Made by a program: the position numbers and the translations under genes
Notes under the pieces: generated by a model
Databases searched by the model: none
Seen by the model: only the letters and a program-made list of their open reading frames with translations
What the model was told of the DNA's origin: nothing
In this document: one piece after another, positions 1-8,854 of the stretch
Layout: each line of letters opens with the position of its first letter
Position numbering within the stretch: the stretch's first letter is position 1
Assembly: GCA_045637805.1 (NCBI GenBank)
Contig: JAZUAE010000012.1
Location: 1-64,000 of the forward strand
Length of the DNA: 64,000 nt
Direction of reading: 5' to 3'
DNA from: CAKVLG01 sp045637805
GTDB lineage: Bacteria > Bacillota > Clostridia > Christensenellales > UBA1242

Positions 1-7
1 AGGAAAA

Positions 8-628
8 ATGGCAAAGTATATTGACGCAGACTGCAGATTGTGCAGAAGAGAAGGTACAAAACTATTTTTGAAAGGCGACAGATGCCTTAGCAAAAAGTGC
101 GCAATGGAACGTAGACCAGTTATTCCTGGAGTTCATGCGAACGCTCGTAAAAAACCTTCAGAATATTTAACTCAGCTTAGAGAAAAACAAAAAGTTAAAA
201 GAGCTTACGGTCTTCAAGAAAAGCAATTCCATAGTTACTATGTGAAAGCTGAAACAATGAAAGGTAAGACTGGTGAAAACATGCTCAGTCTTTTAGAGAG
301 AAGACTTGACAATGTTGTTTACAGAATGGGTTTTGCTTCTAGCCGTGCTGAAGCTAGACAACTTGTTAACCATGGTCATTTCACAGTAAATGGTAAAAAT
401 GTTAACATTCCATCATTCATCGTTTCTGTTGATGATGTAATTTCTGTAAAAGAAAACAAACTTAAGAAAGCTCCATTTGAGAAAGTTAAAGAAACTAGAG
501 TTGTTCTTCCAAAATGGTTAGAATTTTCTCCAGAGAAACTTACAGGTAAGGTTATTGCATTACCTGAGCGTAGTGATATTGACTTGAACATTGAAGAGCA
601 CTTAATTATCGAGCTTTATTCTAAGTAA
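8..628 (+). CDS. rpsD: 30S ribosomal protein S4
   Basis: S4 binds 16S rRNA early in small-subunit assembly and in many bacteria also represses its own operon. The 206-residue length is normal for the family. The N-terminus carries the zinc-type cysteine set C9-x2-C12 and C26-x4-C31, so this is the zinc-binding form of S4. An S4 RNA-binding domain follows (about residues 95-160, with SSRAEARQLVNHGHF). The start is supported by AGGAAA just upstream, at the window edge. rpoA starts 21 bp downstream and rplQ follows, the usual Gram-positive alpha-operon order; the upstream operon members lie outside the window. Confidence 0.98.
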   Translation: MAKYIDADCRLCRREGTKLFLKGDRCLSKKCAMERRPVIPGVHANARKKPSEYLTQLREKQKVKRAYGLQEKQFHSYYVKAETMKGKTGENMLSLLERRLDNVVYRMGFASSRAEARQLVNHGHFTVNGKNVNIPSFIVSVDDVISVKENKLKKAPFEKVKETRVVLPKWLEFSPEKLTGKVIALPERSDIDLNIEEHLIIELYSK

Positions 629-649
629 TAACATATTGGGAGGAATATT

Positions 650-1603
650 ATGTTAGAAATCGAAAAACCTAGAATTGAATGTAACGAGGAGCAAAATGGT
701 GCGTATGCAAAATTTGTGCTTGAACCACTTGAAAAAGGATTTGGTGTTACTATAGGTAATGCACTTAGAAGAGTTTTACTCTCTAGTTTGCCTGGTGCTG
801 CTGCAACAAGCATCAGAATTGCAGGTGTTGATCATGAGTTCTCAACACTTAAAGGTTGCAAAGAAGATATTACTGAAATCGTTCTTAACATCAAAAGTTT
901 GGCTGTAAAGACTTCTTCTGATGATAAGAATTTTAAGAAAACAATTACACTTAAAGCTAAAGGTCCATGTGTTGTAACTGCAGCTGACATCACTGAAGAT
1001 GATGAAGTTAAAGTTTTAAACCCAGATTTATATATCTGTACACTTGAGGCTGATGGTGTTCTTGATATGGAAATTAATGTTGGTAGAGGTAGAGGATACG
1101 TTTCTGCAGACAAAAACAAAGACATGAGTCTTCCTATTGGTTTTATTGCTATCGATAGTTTATTTACTCCAGTTCGTGGCGCAACATACGAAGTTGAAAG
1201 CGCTCGTGTTGGACAAAATATTGATTTTGATAAGCTTACACTTCATGTTCACACAAACGGAACAGTTTCTGCAAAAGAGGTTATTAGCCTTTCTAGCAAA
1301 CTTTTAAATGAGTATTTTGGATTGTTCATTGATCTTGTTGATTCTATGGCAAACACATCTATTCTTGTTAGCCGTGAAGAAGATAAGGTTCAAAAACTTA
1401 TGAGCATGAGTATTGAAGATCTTGATCTTTCAGTTCGTTCATTTAACTGCTTAAAGAGAGCAGCTATCAACACTGTTGAAGACTTAACAAAGAAGTCTGA
1501 AGACGATATGTTAAAGGTGAAAAACTTAGGTAGAAAGTCACTTGATGAGGTTATTCATAAACTTGAAAGCCTTGGCCTTTCTCTTAAGACCAAAGAAGAA
1601 TAA
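650..1603 (+). CDS. rpoA: DNA-directed RNA polymerase alpha subunit
   Basis: The alpha subunit dimerises to nucleate RNA polymerase assembly; its C-terminal domain contacts UP elements and activators. The 317 residues include the N-terminal dimerisation core (GFGVTIGNALRRVLLSSLPG near residue 30) and the helix-hairpin-helix C-terminal domain (LSVRSFNCLKRAAINTVEDL and NLGRKSLDEV near residues 255-300). AGGA precedes the ATG by a normal distance. The gene lies between rpsD and rplQ and is probably cotranscribed with them from a promoter outside the window. Confidence 0.98.
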   Translation: MLEIEKPRIECNEEQNGAYAKFVLEPLEKGFGVTIGNALRRVLLSSLPGAAATSIRIAGVDHEFSTLKGCKEDITEIVLNIKSLAVKTSSDDKNFKKTITLKAKGPCVVTAADITEDDEVKVLNPDLYICTLEADGVLDMEINVGRGRGYVSADKNKDMSLPIGFIAIDSLFTPVRGATYEVESARVGQNIDFDKLTLHVHTNGTVSAKEVISLSSKLLNEYFGLFIDLVDSMANTSILVSREEDKVQKLMSMSIEDLDLSVRSFNCLKRAAINTVEDLTKKSEDDMLKVKNLGRKSLDEVIHKLESLGLSLKTKEE

Positions 1604-1614
1604 GGAGAATATGT

Positions 1615-2124
1615 ATGAATACGCAAAAATTAGGTAAACCAACCGACCAAAGACTTGCACTTTTAAACAACCAAGTTAGTGATCTTCTTTGGTATGGTAG
1701 AATTGAAACTACACTTGATCGTGCAAAACAAGTTGCTCGTCTTGCTGAAAAATGCATCACTATTGCTATCAATGGTTACGCTGATGTTGTAAGCAGTGAC
1801 AAAACTGTTGTTGATGAAAAAGGCAAGGAGAAAACTATTTCTGTTGCAAAAGATGGTGTTAAAAAACTTAATGCTCGTAGAAAACTTTTAACTATTTTAA
1901 AAGATAGAAAAGAAGTACGTGCAAAAGGTGAAAAGAAAGAAGCTTTTGAAGCTAGAATAAAAGGAATTGAAAAACCTTTAATTGAAAAAATGTTTGACGA
2001 AATTGCTCCAAAGTATGCTCAAAGAGCAGAGGAAAAGGGCAACAAGGGTGGATACACACGCGTTATTAAAACAAATGTTAGACGTGGTGACAACGCTCAA
2101 ATGGCAATCGTTGAATTAATATAG
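1615..2124 (+). CDS. rplQ: 50S ribosomal protein L17
   Basis: L17 is a large-subunit protein near the exit tunnel. The start matches the family (KLGKPTDQRLALLNNQVSDLL) and the C-terminus ends in the expected GGYTRVIKT...RRGDNAQMAIVEL motif. At 169 residues it is longer than the usual 115-130 because of a lysine-rich insertion in the middle (about residues 60-115), a variation seen in other lineages. AAGGAG precedes the ATG. It is the last gene of the alpha operon; a strong terminator follows within 10 bp. Confidence 0.97.
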   Translation: MNTQKLGKPTDQRLALLNNQVSDLLWYGRIETTLDRAKQVARLAEKCITIAINGYADVVSSDKTVVDEKGKEKTISVAKDGVKKLNARRKLLTILKDRKEVRAKGEKKEAFEARIKGIEKPLIEKMFDEIAPKYAQRAEEKGNKGGYTRVIKTNVRRGDNAQMAIVELI

Positions 2125-2130
2125 AATTAA

Positions 2131-2167
2131 AAAAACAGGTAGAAAATAAAAACTATCTGTTTTTTTA
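2131..2167 (+). terminator. Terminator of the rpsD-rpoA-rplQ operon
   Basis: A 10-bp stem (AAACAGGTAG pairing with CTATCTGTTT, one G-U pair) with an A-rich loop is followed by a run of T. It begins just after the rplQ stop. Confidence 0.9.
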
Positions 2168-2202
2168 TTGCATAAAAGAAAAACAACGCAAAAAGTAGGG
2201 TA

Positions 2203-2249
2203 TTATGTCTAACAATACAGTGTTGTGTTTGGTGCTATGTTAGGCATAA
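2203..2249. repeat. Inverted pair of a TTATGYCTAACA motif in a gene-free stretch
   Basis: Between the rplQ terminator and the next gene (about 2168-2484) I see no gene. The stretch is AT-rich and holds one clear structure: TTATGTCTAACA at 2203-2214 and its near-perfect inverted copy TGTTAGGCATAA at 2238-2249, able to form a 12-bp hairpin with one G-U pair and a 23-nt loop. The same core recurs as palindromes at 54003-54035 (TTATGTCTGACATAA), which suggests either a shared operator or a small dispersed repeat. Confidence 0.5.
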
Positions 2250-2484
2250 CATTCGATAAAATCTGACAAAAACAAGGGTTTTAATGAAAAATTGTTTATT
2301 TTGAAAGGTGAGCGATTTCTTCTGTTTTTTAGAGAAAGTTTTAAAAATATAGTTATCGAAAGTATGGAATATACGAATTAAATAAAGTTAGTTTCATGGA
2401 TTATTCAAGTAAAAGTATATCGTTTGCATCTTTTGATTTGGGGAATATTTTTTATATAATGAATAGACTTTTGGGTTTATTTTT

Positions 2485-2493
2485 TGTTAAACT
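2485..2493 (+). promoter_or_regulatory. Extended -10 promoter giving a leaderless start
   Basis: TG at 2485-2486, then T, then TAAACT at 2488-2493 forms an extended -10. It lies 6 nt before the ATG at 2500, which has no Shine-Dalgarno sequence, so transcription would begin on the start codon. A second -10-like TATAAT sits at 2455-2460. Confidence 0.45.
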
Positions 2494-2499
2494 ATATTT

Positions 2500-3960
2500 A
2501 TGAAACAAGATAAATTGGACAATAAAAAATCTAAAAACGAAAAAAAAGAAAAGCAAGCTAAACTCAACAAAGAAATAAAGAGTAGAAGGCTTGCTATTCG
2601 TCAGTTGAAGAAAAATGTTTTAAAAGCTGAAAGACTTGAGCGGAAAGAACGTGAAGAACAGATGCAGGAGGCTTTGAAATTAGAGTCTTCACGCGGCAGA
2701 ATTGCTAGTTGGTTTAGACTCGATAATGCTGCTATGATATATCCTGCAGCAAAGGGGCGCGATTGGAATTTTGTTTTTCGTATCTCGGCTGTTTTAAAAA
2801 ATAAAATTGATGTTGCAGTTTTGCAAAAATCGGTAGATGAAATCTTGATGAGATTTCCATCTTTTAATGTGTCGCTTAAATCTGGTTTTTTCTGGAATTA
2901 TTTTGAACTTAACTTTAATAAATTGAAAGTGTTAAGTGAAACGAATTTTCCTTGTAAACCTTTTGATCTGTACAATTCTAAAAAACATTTAATTAGAGTT
3001 TTATATACAGACTATAGAATCTCTTTTGAATGTTTTCATGCACTTACCGATGGTAGGGGAGCACTATATTTCTTTAATTCTTTAATTGCTAGATATTTAA
3101 CAAACTTGGGTGAAAAAGTGCCAGAGTCTAAACACTATGCTAATGCAAAAGATTTGCCTGTGTCTCGTGAGTTTGAAGATTCTTTTCTTGTAAACTACAC
3201 TAAGCAAAAAATTAAAAAACCTAAAGAAAAACCTGCACATAAGATTAAAGGAAACTTATTGCCACCAACAGTTATCAACTCAACATCTTTTGTGATGAAT
3301 GTAAATGAAGTTAAATCTGTTGCAAAATCTTTTGGATTAAATATAGGCGGATTTCTTGCTGCTGTTACTGGTTTTGCTGTTAAAAAGGCGAAAGATAAAG
3401 GCAGGAAACCAGTAAGAATTTCAGTGCCTATAGATCTTAGACGTTTTTATAACAGTAACACTCTTAGGAATTTCTCGTCATATATTAACATTGAATTTCC
3501 ATTAGAGGAAATAACGTTTGATGATGCTGCTAAAATTGCAAAAAACTCTATTGAATCTATAAATAAAGATTTCTTGCAGGCAAATATTAATTCTAATGTA
3601 AGTCTTCAAAAGAACGGATTTATTAAAGCTATTCCTTTATTTTTAAAGGATCCTATAATGAAAATATGTTTTAATTACATGGGTGAAAATTATCAAACAT
3701 TAGCACTTTCAAATTTGGGAAGGGTAGACTTGCCAGAGGTTTTCAATAAATATATTGAAAGATTTGAGGTTAATCTTGGCAAGAGTAAGCATAATGAAAA
3801 ATCCATTGGTGTAGTTAGTTTTGGTAACACGCTGGTAATGACTGTTTCTTCCAAGATTGCTGAGAACGTAACCGAGTGTGATATTGCTTCAACTCTTGTT
3901 TCGCTTGGGTTGAATGTTAAGGTTGAATCTAATAGGAGGGATTTATATGCAAGAAACTAA
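2500..3960 (+). CDS. Condensation-fold / alcohol acetyltransferase-like acyltransferase
   Basis: This 486-residue protein resembles the acyl-CoA-dependent acyltransferases related to non-ribosomal peptide condensation domains (WES/PapA5/alcohol acetyltransferase type). The catalytic HxxxDG motif is visible as HALTDG near residue 180, and ISVPIDLRRFY and a late SNLGRVDLPE segment fit the second half of the fold. The first 65 residues are an unusual lysine- and glutamate-rich, probably helical extension before the domain begins at ASWFRLDNAAM. The substrate cannot be told. The next gene overlaps it by 14 nt and encodes a zinc-ribbon membrane protein; I recall such pairs occurring together in Clostridia, suggesting joint work on a lipid or envelope molecule (inference). 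Confidence 0.7.
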   Translation: MKQDKLDNKKSKNEKKEKQAKLNKEIKSRRLAIRQLKKNVLKAERLERKEREEQMQEALKLESSRGRIASWFRLDNAAMIYPAAKGRDWNFVFRISAVLKNKIDVAVLQKSVDEILMRFPSFNVSLKSGFFWNYFELNFNKLKVLSETNFPCKPFDLYNSKKHLIRVLYTDYRISFECFHALTDGRGALYFFNSLIARYLTNLGEKVPESKHYANAKDLPVSREFEDSFLVNYTKQKIKKPKEKPAHKIKGNLLPPTVINSTSFVMNVNEVKSVAKSFGLNIGGFLAAVTGFAVKKAKDKGRKPVRISVPIDLRRFYNSNTLRNFSSYINIEFPLEEITFDDAAKIAKNSIESINKDFLQANINSNVSLQKNGFIKAIPLFLKDPIMKICFNYMGENYQTLALSNLGRVDLPEVFNKYIERFEVNLGKSKHNEKSIGVVSFGNTLVMTVSSKIAENVTECDIASTLVSLGLNVKVESNRRDLYARN

Positions 3961-4654
3961 AAAATGTACCGCTTGTGGTGTTTTTGTATCAGACGATCTC
4001 TCTAATTGTCCGCTTTGTGGCAAGTTTGTGGGGGACGAAAATATTAAGACTCAAAAGACTAAATATAGCTATCCGGATTATGCTTTTAAAGAAATAGTGC
4101 AAAAAAATAGATGGGTTAAAATTATTAGAGCGTTCTGCTTGCTTGCTGTTGCAATTTGTCTAATGGTTAATTTAATATTTCCAACATCACCTTATTGGTT
4201 TCCTTATGCTATTGCTGGCATAATTGTTTTTTATGTTATATTTATTTCACCATTTAAGGAGAATACTGCAAGATTTGTTAAAAATATAAAGTGGACTAGT
4301 GTACTTTTATCTCTATTTTTTATATTTATAGATGCGTATAATTCAGCAACCTTGGGATATGAATTTGGTTGGGGTTATGCGATAACTGTGCCTTGCGTAT
4401 TGACTGCAATAACCATTATTACTGCGATTATTTGTTTTTGCTCAAAATCTAATGAGATGGAATTACTCGCAGATTGTTTGGCATTATTTGTTTATAGCAT
4501 AATTTATTTTCTTGTTAAAATTTTTGCATTTCCAGAACTTTCTACTTGGCCAAGTTTGATGTATCTATGTGTGGCTGGTGGCTGGTTTGTGATTCTAGAA
4601 ATATTTAAAAGTAAAAAATTTTGGAAGGAAACATTGAAAAAATATCATATATAG
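3947..4654 (+). CDS. Zinc-ribbon membrane protein (DUF6320-like)
   Basis: The N-terminus has two CxxC knuckles (CTACG and CPLCG, residues 7-25), typical of a small zinc ribbon. About six hydrophobic helices follow, including segments near residues 65-105 and 125-215. The ATG at 3947 is chosen over an upstream in-frame start because TAGGAGGG lies 7 nt before it. The gene overlaps the end of the acyltransferase gene by 14 nt, which implies translational coupling. The family resembles DUF6320, usually found next to such acyltransferases. No catalytic motif is visible; a role as membrane partner or anchor for the acyltransferase is inferred. Confidence 0.6.
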   Translation: MQETKKCTACGVFVSDDLSNCPLCGKFVGDENIKTQKTKYSYPDYAFKEIVQKNRWVKIIRAFCLLAVAICLMVNLIFPTSPYWFPYAIAGIIVFYVIFISPFKENTARFVKNIKWTSVLLSLFFIFIDAYNSATLGYEFGWGYAITVPCVLTAITIITAIICFCSKSNEMELLADCLALFVYSIIYFLVKIFAFPELSTWPSLMYLCVAGGWFVILEIFKSKKFWKETLKKYHI

Positions 4655-4663
4655 GAGTGGGTT

Positions 4664-6793
4664 ATGAATTTTGTTGATAAAGTTTATGAGACAATTGCGA
4701 ATACAAGGCAAAAATACCTCACAATAGACCAAATTAATAAAATCATGGGAATCAGATCTGGCTTTGATAAGCAAGCTGTTGCGGCTGCAATAAATGAGCT
4801 TGTTAAGCGCGATAGAATTGTAAAAAGTGCTAGAGGTAAATTTTCCTTAGCAGAAAACACGAGTATTATGCGCGCTGTAATTTATGGCACGACAAAGGGG
4901 TACGCTTTTGCGAGAGTTCAAGGCGAAGTAGATGATTTCTTTATTCCTGAAAGAATGCTAGGAGGAGCTGTTCATGGCGACAAGGTTTTGATAAAGCCGA
5001 TTATAAGCAGAAAAGTGAAAAATAATTTCAAGTCTAACTCTGCTCAATCTAGTGAGGCTGAGGTTATAAAAATTGTTGAGCGTGGAACAAGCAGAGTTGT
5101 TGGTATATATCAAGAAACAAACGGCACATCAGTCGTTATCCCTGACGATAAAAGGATTACCGATAGTGTTTTCATTCCTTTTGATAAACGAAGTACGGCA
5201 ACAAATAATACTAAAGTTGTTGTTGATATTATTGAATATCCAACTAGAACTCGAATGGCTCAAGGAAAGGTTGTAGAGGTTTTGGGTGCTGCGGGTAATG
5301 CAAAAGTTTCTACGCTTTCTATTATTAGAAGTTTCAATTTGATTGAGGAATTTCCAGCTAGTGTTGTAGATGAGGCAGAAAAAGTTGCTGTGCCTATTAC
5401 GGCTGAGGATAGACGTGGACGTCGCGATTTTACAAAATCTTTAACCATTACTATAGATGGCGAAGATGCAAGAGACTTTGATGATGCTATTAATGTTGAA
5501 CGCATAGGGGAAAGTTATAGACTCTATGTTCATATTGCGGACGTAACTCATTATGTGAAAGAAAATGGGGAAATAGATAAAGAAGCGTTTAGACGTGGAA
5601 CCAGCGTTTACTTTCCTGACATGGTACTTCCGATGCTTCCGGTTAGCCTTTCAAATGGTATGTGTTCGCTTAATCCAAATGAAGACAGATTAGCCCTTTC
5701 AGTTGTTATGGATTTTGATAGCAAAGGAAACAATCTCGGCTATGAAATAGTAAAAGGTGTTATTCAGTCTAACTATAGAATGACATACACAGAGGTAACT
5801 AAAATATTTAATGGTGATAAAGTGCTTAGGAAAAAGTATGCCAAAGTTGTACCTATGCTCGACACAGCAGCGGAGCTTGCGCTAATTTTATTAAAGCGTA
5901 GAGACAATGCTGGACAGTTGGATTTTGACTTGCCTGAAGCGCAAATAGTTGTTAACGAAAATTACGAAACCGTAGACATTATTAAGAAACCACGAAATTT
6001 GTCTGATCGTATGATTGAACAATTCATGGTTGTGACAAATGAAGTTGTTGCCAAATCATTTTCTGAAAAAGGCGTTCCTTTTGTTTATCGTGTGCATGAA
6101 GTTCCAACTCAAGAAAAAGTGAAATCTTTTAGGCAATTTATTAGCGGATTTGATATGAAAATGACGGGAGGCTCTAAGCCTGGAGATTTTCAAAAGATTT
6201 TGCTTGAAAGCAGCAAAGAAGATTATTCGGAAGCTGTGAGCAAAGTCATGCTTCGTTCAATGCAAAAGGCAAGATATGCACCAGAAAACACTGGTCACTT
6301 TGGTTTGGCTCTCGATAACTATTGTCACTTTACATCGCCTATTAGACGTTATCCTGATCTTACAATTCATCGAATTATTAAGAAGTTTTTAGATGATAAA
6401 CTTCCATCTAACACACTGGCACTTTCGTCGTATGTCTTAGAGGTGAGTGAACAATCTAGTTTAACAGAGAGAATGGCGGAAGATGCAGAACGCACTGTAG
6501 ACGATCAAAAGAAAGCCGAATTTATGGCTGATAAAATAGGGGAAGAGTTTAATGGCAAAATTTCAGGTATTACAGAAAGTGGAATATTTGTAGAACTTGA
6601 TAATACCGTTGAAGGATTTATATATAAGGAAAAACTACCTAAAGACAATTATATATTTGATCAGACACGTTTTGCTATGCTTGGCAAAAATAATCAGTTT
6701 AGAATAGGCGAAAAAATCTATGTCAAGCTAGTTCAAGTTGATATTATGACTAGACATATAGATTTTGAGATTGCAGAGCCTAAAAAAATGTGA
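4664..6793 (+). CDS. rnr: Ribonuclease R
   Basis: RNase R is a processive 3'-5' exoribonuclease that degrades structured RNA and, with SmpB-tmRNA, removes non-stop mRNAs. The 709 residues contain an N-terminal winged helix, cold-shock domains (about 70-240), the RNB catalytic domain with the metal-binding TIDGEDARDFDDAI motif (about 262-275) and a C-terminal S1 domain (FNGKISGITESGIFVEL). Length and order fit the family. AGGAGTGGG precedes the ATG. It lies 10 bp after the zinc-ribbon membrane gene and just upstream of smpB and ssrA, a conserved Firmicute arrangement linking its function to trans-translation. Confidence 0.96.
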   Translation: MNFVDKVYETIANTRQKYLTIDQINKIMGIRSGFDKQAVAAAINELVKRDRIVKSARGKFSLAENTSIMRAVIYGTTKGYAFARVQGEVDDFFIPERMLGGAVHGDKVLIKPIISRKVKNNFKSNSAQSSEAEVIKIVERGTSRVVGIYQETNGTSVVIPDDKRITDSVFIPFDKRSTATNNTKVVVDIIEYPTRTRMAQGKVVEVLGAAGNAKVSTLSIIRSFNLIEEFPASVVDEAEKVAVPITAEDRRGRRDFTKSLTITIDGEDARDFDDAINVERIGESYRLYVHIADVTHYVKENGEIDKEAFRRGTSVYFPDMVLPMLPVSLSNGMCSLNPNEDRLALSVVMDFDSKGNNLGYEIVKGVIQSNYRMTYTEVTKIFNGDKVLRKKYAKVVPMLDTAAELALILLKRRDNAGQLDFDLPEAQIVVNENYETVDIIKKPRNLSDRMIEQFMVVTNEVVAKSFSEKGVPFVYRVHEVPTQEKVKSFRQFISGFDMKMTGGSKPGDFQKILLESSKEDYSEAVSKVMLRSMQKARYAPENTGHFGLALDNYCHFTSPIRRYPDLTIHRIIKKFLDDKLPSNTLALSSYVLEVSEQSSLTERMAEDAERTVDDQKKAEFMADKIGEEFNGKISGITESGIFVELDNTVEGFIYKEKLPKDNYIFDQTRFAMLGKNNQFRIGEKIYVKLVQVDIMTRHIDFEIAEPKKM

Positions 6794-6799
6794 ATAAAG

Positions 6800-6872
6800 T
6801 TTTGCGGTTTTTGTATTGATTTTGTGTCAAAACAGGTGTAAAACAACTAAAAAACCGCAAAATTTGTCTTTT
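6800..6872 (+). terminator. Long inverted repeat after rnr
   Basis: TTTTGCGGTTTTT (6800-6812) and AAAAACCGCAAAA (6850-6862) are perfect 13-nt inverted arms around a 37-nt loop, which itself contains a small TTTTG/CAAAA hairpin. A T-rich tail follows. It probably ends rnr transcripts, though the loop is long for a simple terminator. Confidence 0.55.
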
Positions 6873-6918
6873 TTAGCTTTAAAACGACTGCAAAAATTAT
6901 AAAAAATAAAAAAACGTA

Positions 6919-6947
6919 TTGAAAATCACATTTTGCTGTGATATAAT
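6919..6947 (+). promoter_or_regulatory. smpB promoter with a dyad in the spacer
   Basis: TTGAAA (6919-6924), a 17-bp spacer and TATAAT (6942-6947) form a good housekeeping promoter. The spacer contains ATCACA-N6-TGTGAT, a perfect dyad that could bind a regulator. AGAGGAG lies upstream of the smpB ATG. Confidence 0.75.
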
Positions 6948-6959
6948 AGAGGAGCGAAG

Positions 6960-7406
6960 ATGAAAATTGTATCTGAAAACCGCAAAGCGTACCATGATTA
7001 CTTTATTGAAGACACTTTGGAGGCTGGTATTGTCTTAGTTGGTAGTGAAGTTAAATCGATTAGAGCTGGAAAACTTAATTTGAAAGATTCGTATGTACGA
7101 ATTTTAAACAATGAAGCCTTTTTAATTGGTGCTCACATCTCAACTTTTGATAAAACCTCGAGTTTTATTCCAGATGAAACAAGGACAAGAAAATTGTTGC
7201 TTTCAAGATCGGAAATTGACAGGCTAGCAAAAAAGGTTATTACCAAAAACTATACTTTGGTTCCTCTTAAGGCATACCTTAACGGTAATTTTGTTAAAAT
7301 TGAAGTAGGTTTAGCTAAAGGTAAAAAGGAATACGAGAAAAAAGAGACCATTCAAAAGAAAGATTTGGAACGCGAAGTTCAGCGTGAGATCAGATCAAGA
7401 ATCTAG
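6960..7406 (+). CDS. smpB: SsrA-binding protein SmpB
   Basis: SmpB brings tmRNA to stalled ribosomes. At 148 residues it has the normal length, with the GSEVKSIR motif (about residues 28-35), the LVPLKAYLNG core and a basic C-terminal tail (KKETIQKKDLEREVQREIRS) that enters the mRNA channel of the ribosome. The ATG follows AGAGGAG and its own TTGAAA/TATAAT promoter. The tmRNA gene begins 12 bp after the stop, so SmpB and its RNA partner are probably cotranscribed. Confidence 0.97.
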   Translation: MKIVSENRKAYHDYFIEDTLEAGIVLVGSEVKSIRAGKLNLKDSYVRILNNEAFLIGAHISTFDKTSSFIPDETRTRKLLLSRSEIDRLAKKVITKNYTLVPLKAYLNGNFVKIEVGLAKGKKEYEKKETIQKKDLEREVQREIRSRI

Positions 7407-7418
7407 CAGTCCCTATTT

Positions 7419-7775
7419 GGGGGCGTACAGGTTTCGACGGGATAGTGGACTTAAGTTTGGCGCGTACAGGGCATACTGTTAAAATAGCAAAAACAATAAA
7501 TGCAGATAATGCAAAAATGTCTTATTCTCCAGCTTTAATCGCTGCGTAACTGAATAAGTGCTTTAATGGCTTTTCACCTATAGACGCTTTTAAAGTATCA
7601 AACCATATAGGCATGACTTGCTCAGTTTTGAGGTAGGCGAGTCGAGATTTACTCAAAGCATCTAATCTTGGATTGTTGGTTTGCCGTAGATTGGATTAGT
7701 AAAAATCAACTATGCGCGTAGATGGATTTAGGAAAAGTATTTCGGACGCGGGTTCAATTCCCACCGCCTCCACCA
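7419..7775 (+). ncRNA. ssrA: Transfer-messenger RNA (tmRNA)
   Basis: The 5' end GGGGGCG pairs with CGCCTCC just before the 3' ACCA, giving the tRNA-like acceptor stem with the diagnostic G3-U pair. The 5' GTACAGGTTTCGACGGG and 3' GGGTTCAATTCCC segments are the usual D-like and T-arm sequences. The tag open reading frame resumes at GCA 7487 and ends at TAA 7547-7549, encoding AKTINADNAKMSYSPALIAA, whose hydrophobic A-L-x-A-A end is a protease degron. The gene sits immediately after smpB. The 357-nt length is typical. The tag is 20 residues, longer than the common 10-12. Confidence 0.97.
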
Positions 7776-7812
7776 AATTAATTAGTGGGACTTATAGAAA
7801 GGAGATAGAATT

Positions 7813-8721
7813 ATGACAACACTTGAAATTATTGCTTTAGTTTTAATTTGTGTAGGAGCGGCTGTTGCTGTGGCTTTTCTTATTACAGGTATCGTTGAAA
7901 TGTATACTGAGAAAAAAATCAAACTTCCAAAATCTAGAAAAGTGAAAGAAGTTGAAGATGTTGAGGAAGAGGTGCAAGAAGAGGAATATCAAGATACAGA
8001 AATTGATATAGATCAAATGCTTGCTAGACTCGAAGCTAGAAAAGAAGAAGCTGAAAATGCTGCTGAACCTCAAGAAGAGGAAATGATTGTTCCTATTGAA
8101 GATGTTGAAGAAACTGTAGAAGTTGCGGAAACTGCAAACGACGAAGATGCTGAAGAAATGATTGAAGAAGTTGTGGTTGAAGATGCTCAAAACGAACCAG
8201 AAGAAGTAGTTGAAGAAGTTGAAGAAGTAGAAGAAGACGAACAAATCGAAGAAGAAACTGTTGAAATTGTTGAGCCTGTTAAAGTTGAATCTGTTGAGGT
8301 TGACAACTTTGATTACAAAACTCGTTTAGAGAAAATTAAAGAGAGTCAAGAAAAGATAGAAAAAGACTTAGAAAAAACTAAGAAGGCTATCAATAAATAC
8401 GAAAGAACTGAAAGAAGAAGAGCTCGCAACCAAAAACTTTTAGATAAAAAGGCAACAGAGCTTACAAATCTTAATCTTGTAATGTATTCGGTTACTGATA
8501 TTAAGAATGTAGACCAAGAGAAAAAGGCAAAACAAGAAGAATTGACTAGTCACATTGCTGAACTTAAGGCTTCTATCCAAGACGCTGAAGAAGATTTGGC
8601 TAAGAATGAGAGCAAGTATCAAAACAATGTAAAACTTCTTTCATACCTAACTAGCGAAAAACATCGTTATGAAGAAGAAGTAAAAGAAATTGAAAAGATG
8701 CTTAAGCAAGCTAAAAATTAA
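7813..8721 (+). CDS. Membrane-anchored acidic coiled-coil protein
   Basis: I do not recognise a family. The 302 residues have one N-terminal transmembrane helix (about 5-28), a long glutamate- and valine-rich acidic linker (about 45-165) made of repeated E-E-V and V-E-E units, then a charged coiled coil (about 170-300). This resembles bacterial proteins that tether or sense the envelope or the division site, such as EzrA-like ones, but there is no specific match. AAAGGAG precedes the ATG. It stands alone between tmRNA and a terminator, about 40 bp after the tmRNA 3' end. The strong composition bias creates a spurious minus-strand reading frame over it. Confidence 0.7.
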   Translation: MTTLEIIALVLICVGAAVAVAFLITGIVEMYTEKKIKLPKSRKVKEVEDVEEEVQEEEYQDTEIDIDQMLARLEARKEEAENAAEPQEEEMIVPIEDVEETVEVAETANDEDAEEMIEEVVVEDAQNEPEEVVEEVEEVEEDEQIEEETVEIVEPVKVESVEVDNFDYKTRLEKIKESQEKIEKDLEKTKKAINKYERTERRRARNQKLLDKKATELTNLNLVMYSVTDIKNVDQEKKAKQEELTSHIAELKASIQDAEEDLAKNESKYQNNVKLLSYLTSEKHRYEEEVKEIEKMLKQAKN

Positions 8722-8743
8722 TTTTAGTTGTAGAATTTGAAAT

Positions 8744-8775
8744 AAAACCAGATATAAATTATCTGGTTTTTTTAT
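8744..8775 (+). terminator. Terminator after the coiled-coil gene
   Basis: AAAACCAGAT and ATCTGGTTTT form a perfect 10-bp stem around a 7-nt loop, followed by seven T. Confidence 0.9.
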
Positions 8776-8854
8776 TTTTATAAATCAATAATTGTCATAT
8801 TTGCTTGCAAGTATAATATTTTGTACATTATACTAATGTTAGGAAGTAAATTAT

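Noticed and set aside
7843..8244. A 133-residue minus-strand frame rich in Phe, Asn and Ser
   Set aside because: It is the complement of the Glu/Val-rich repeats in the real plus-strand gene, with no ribosome site.
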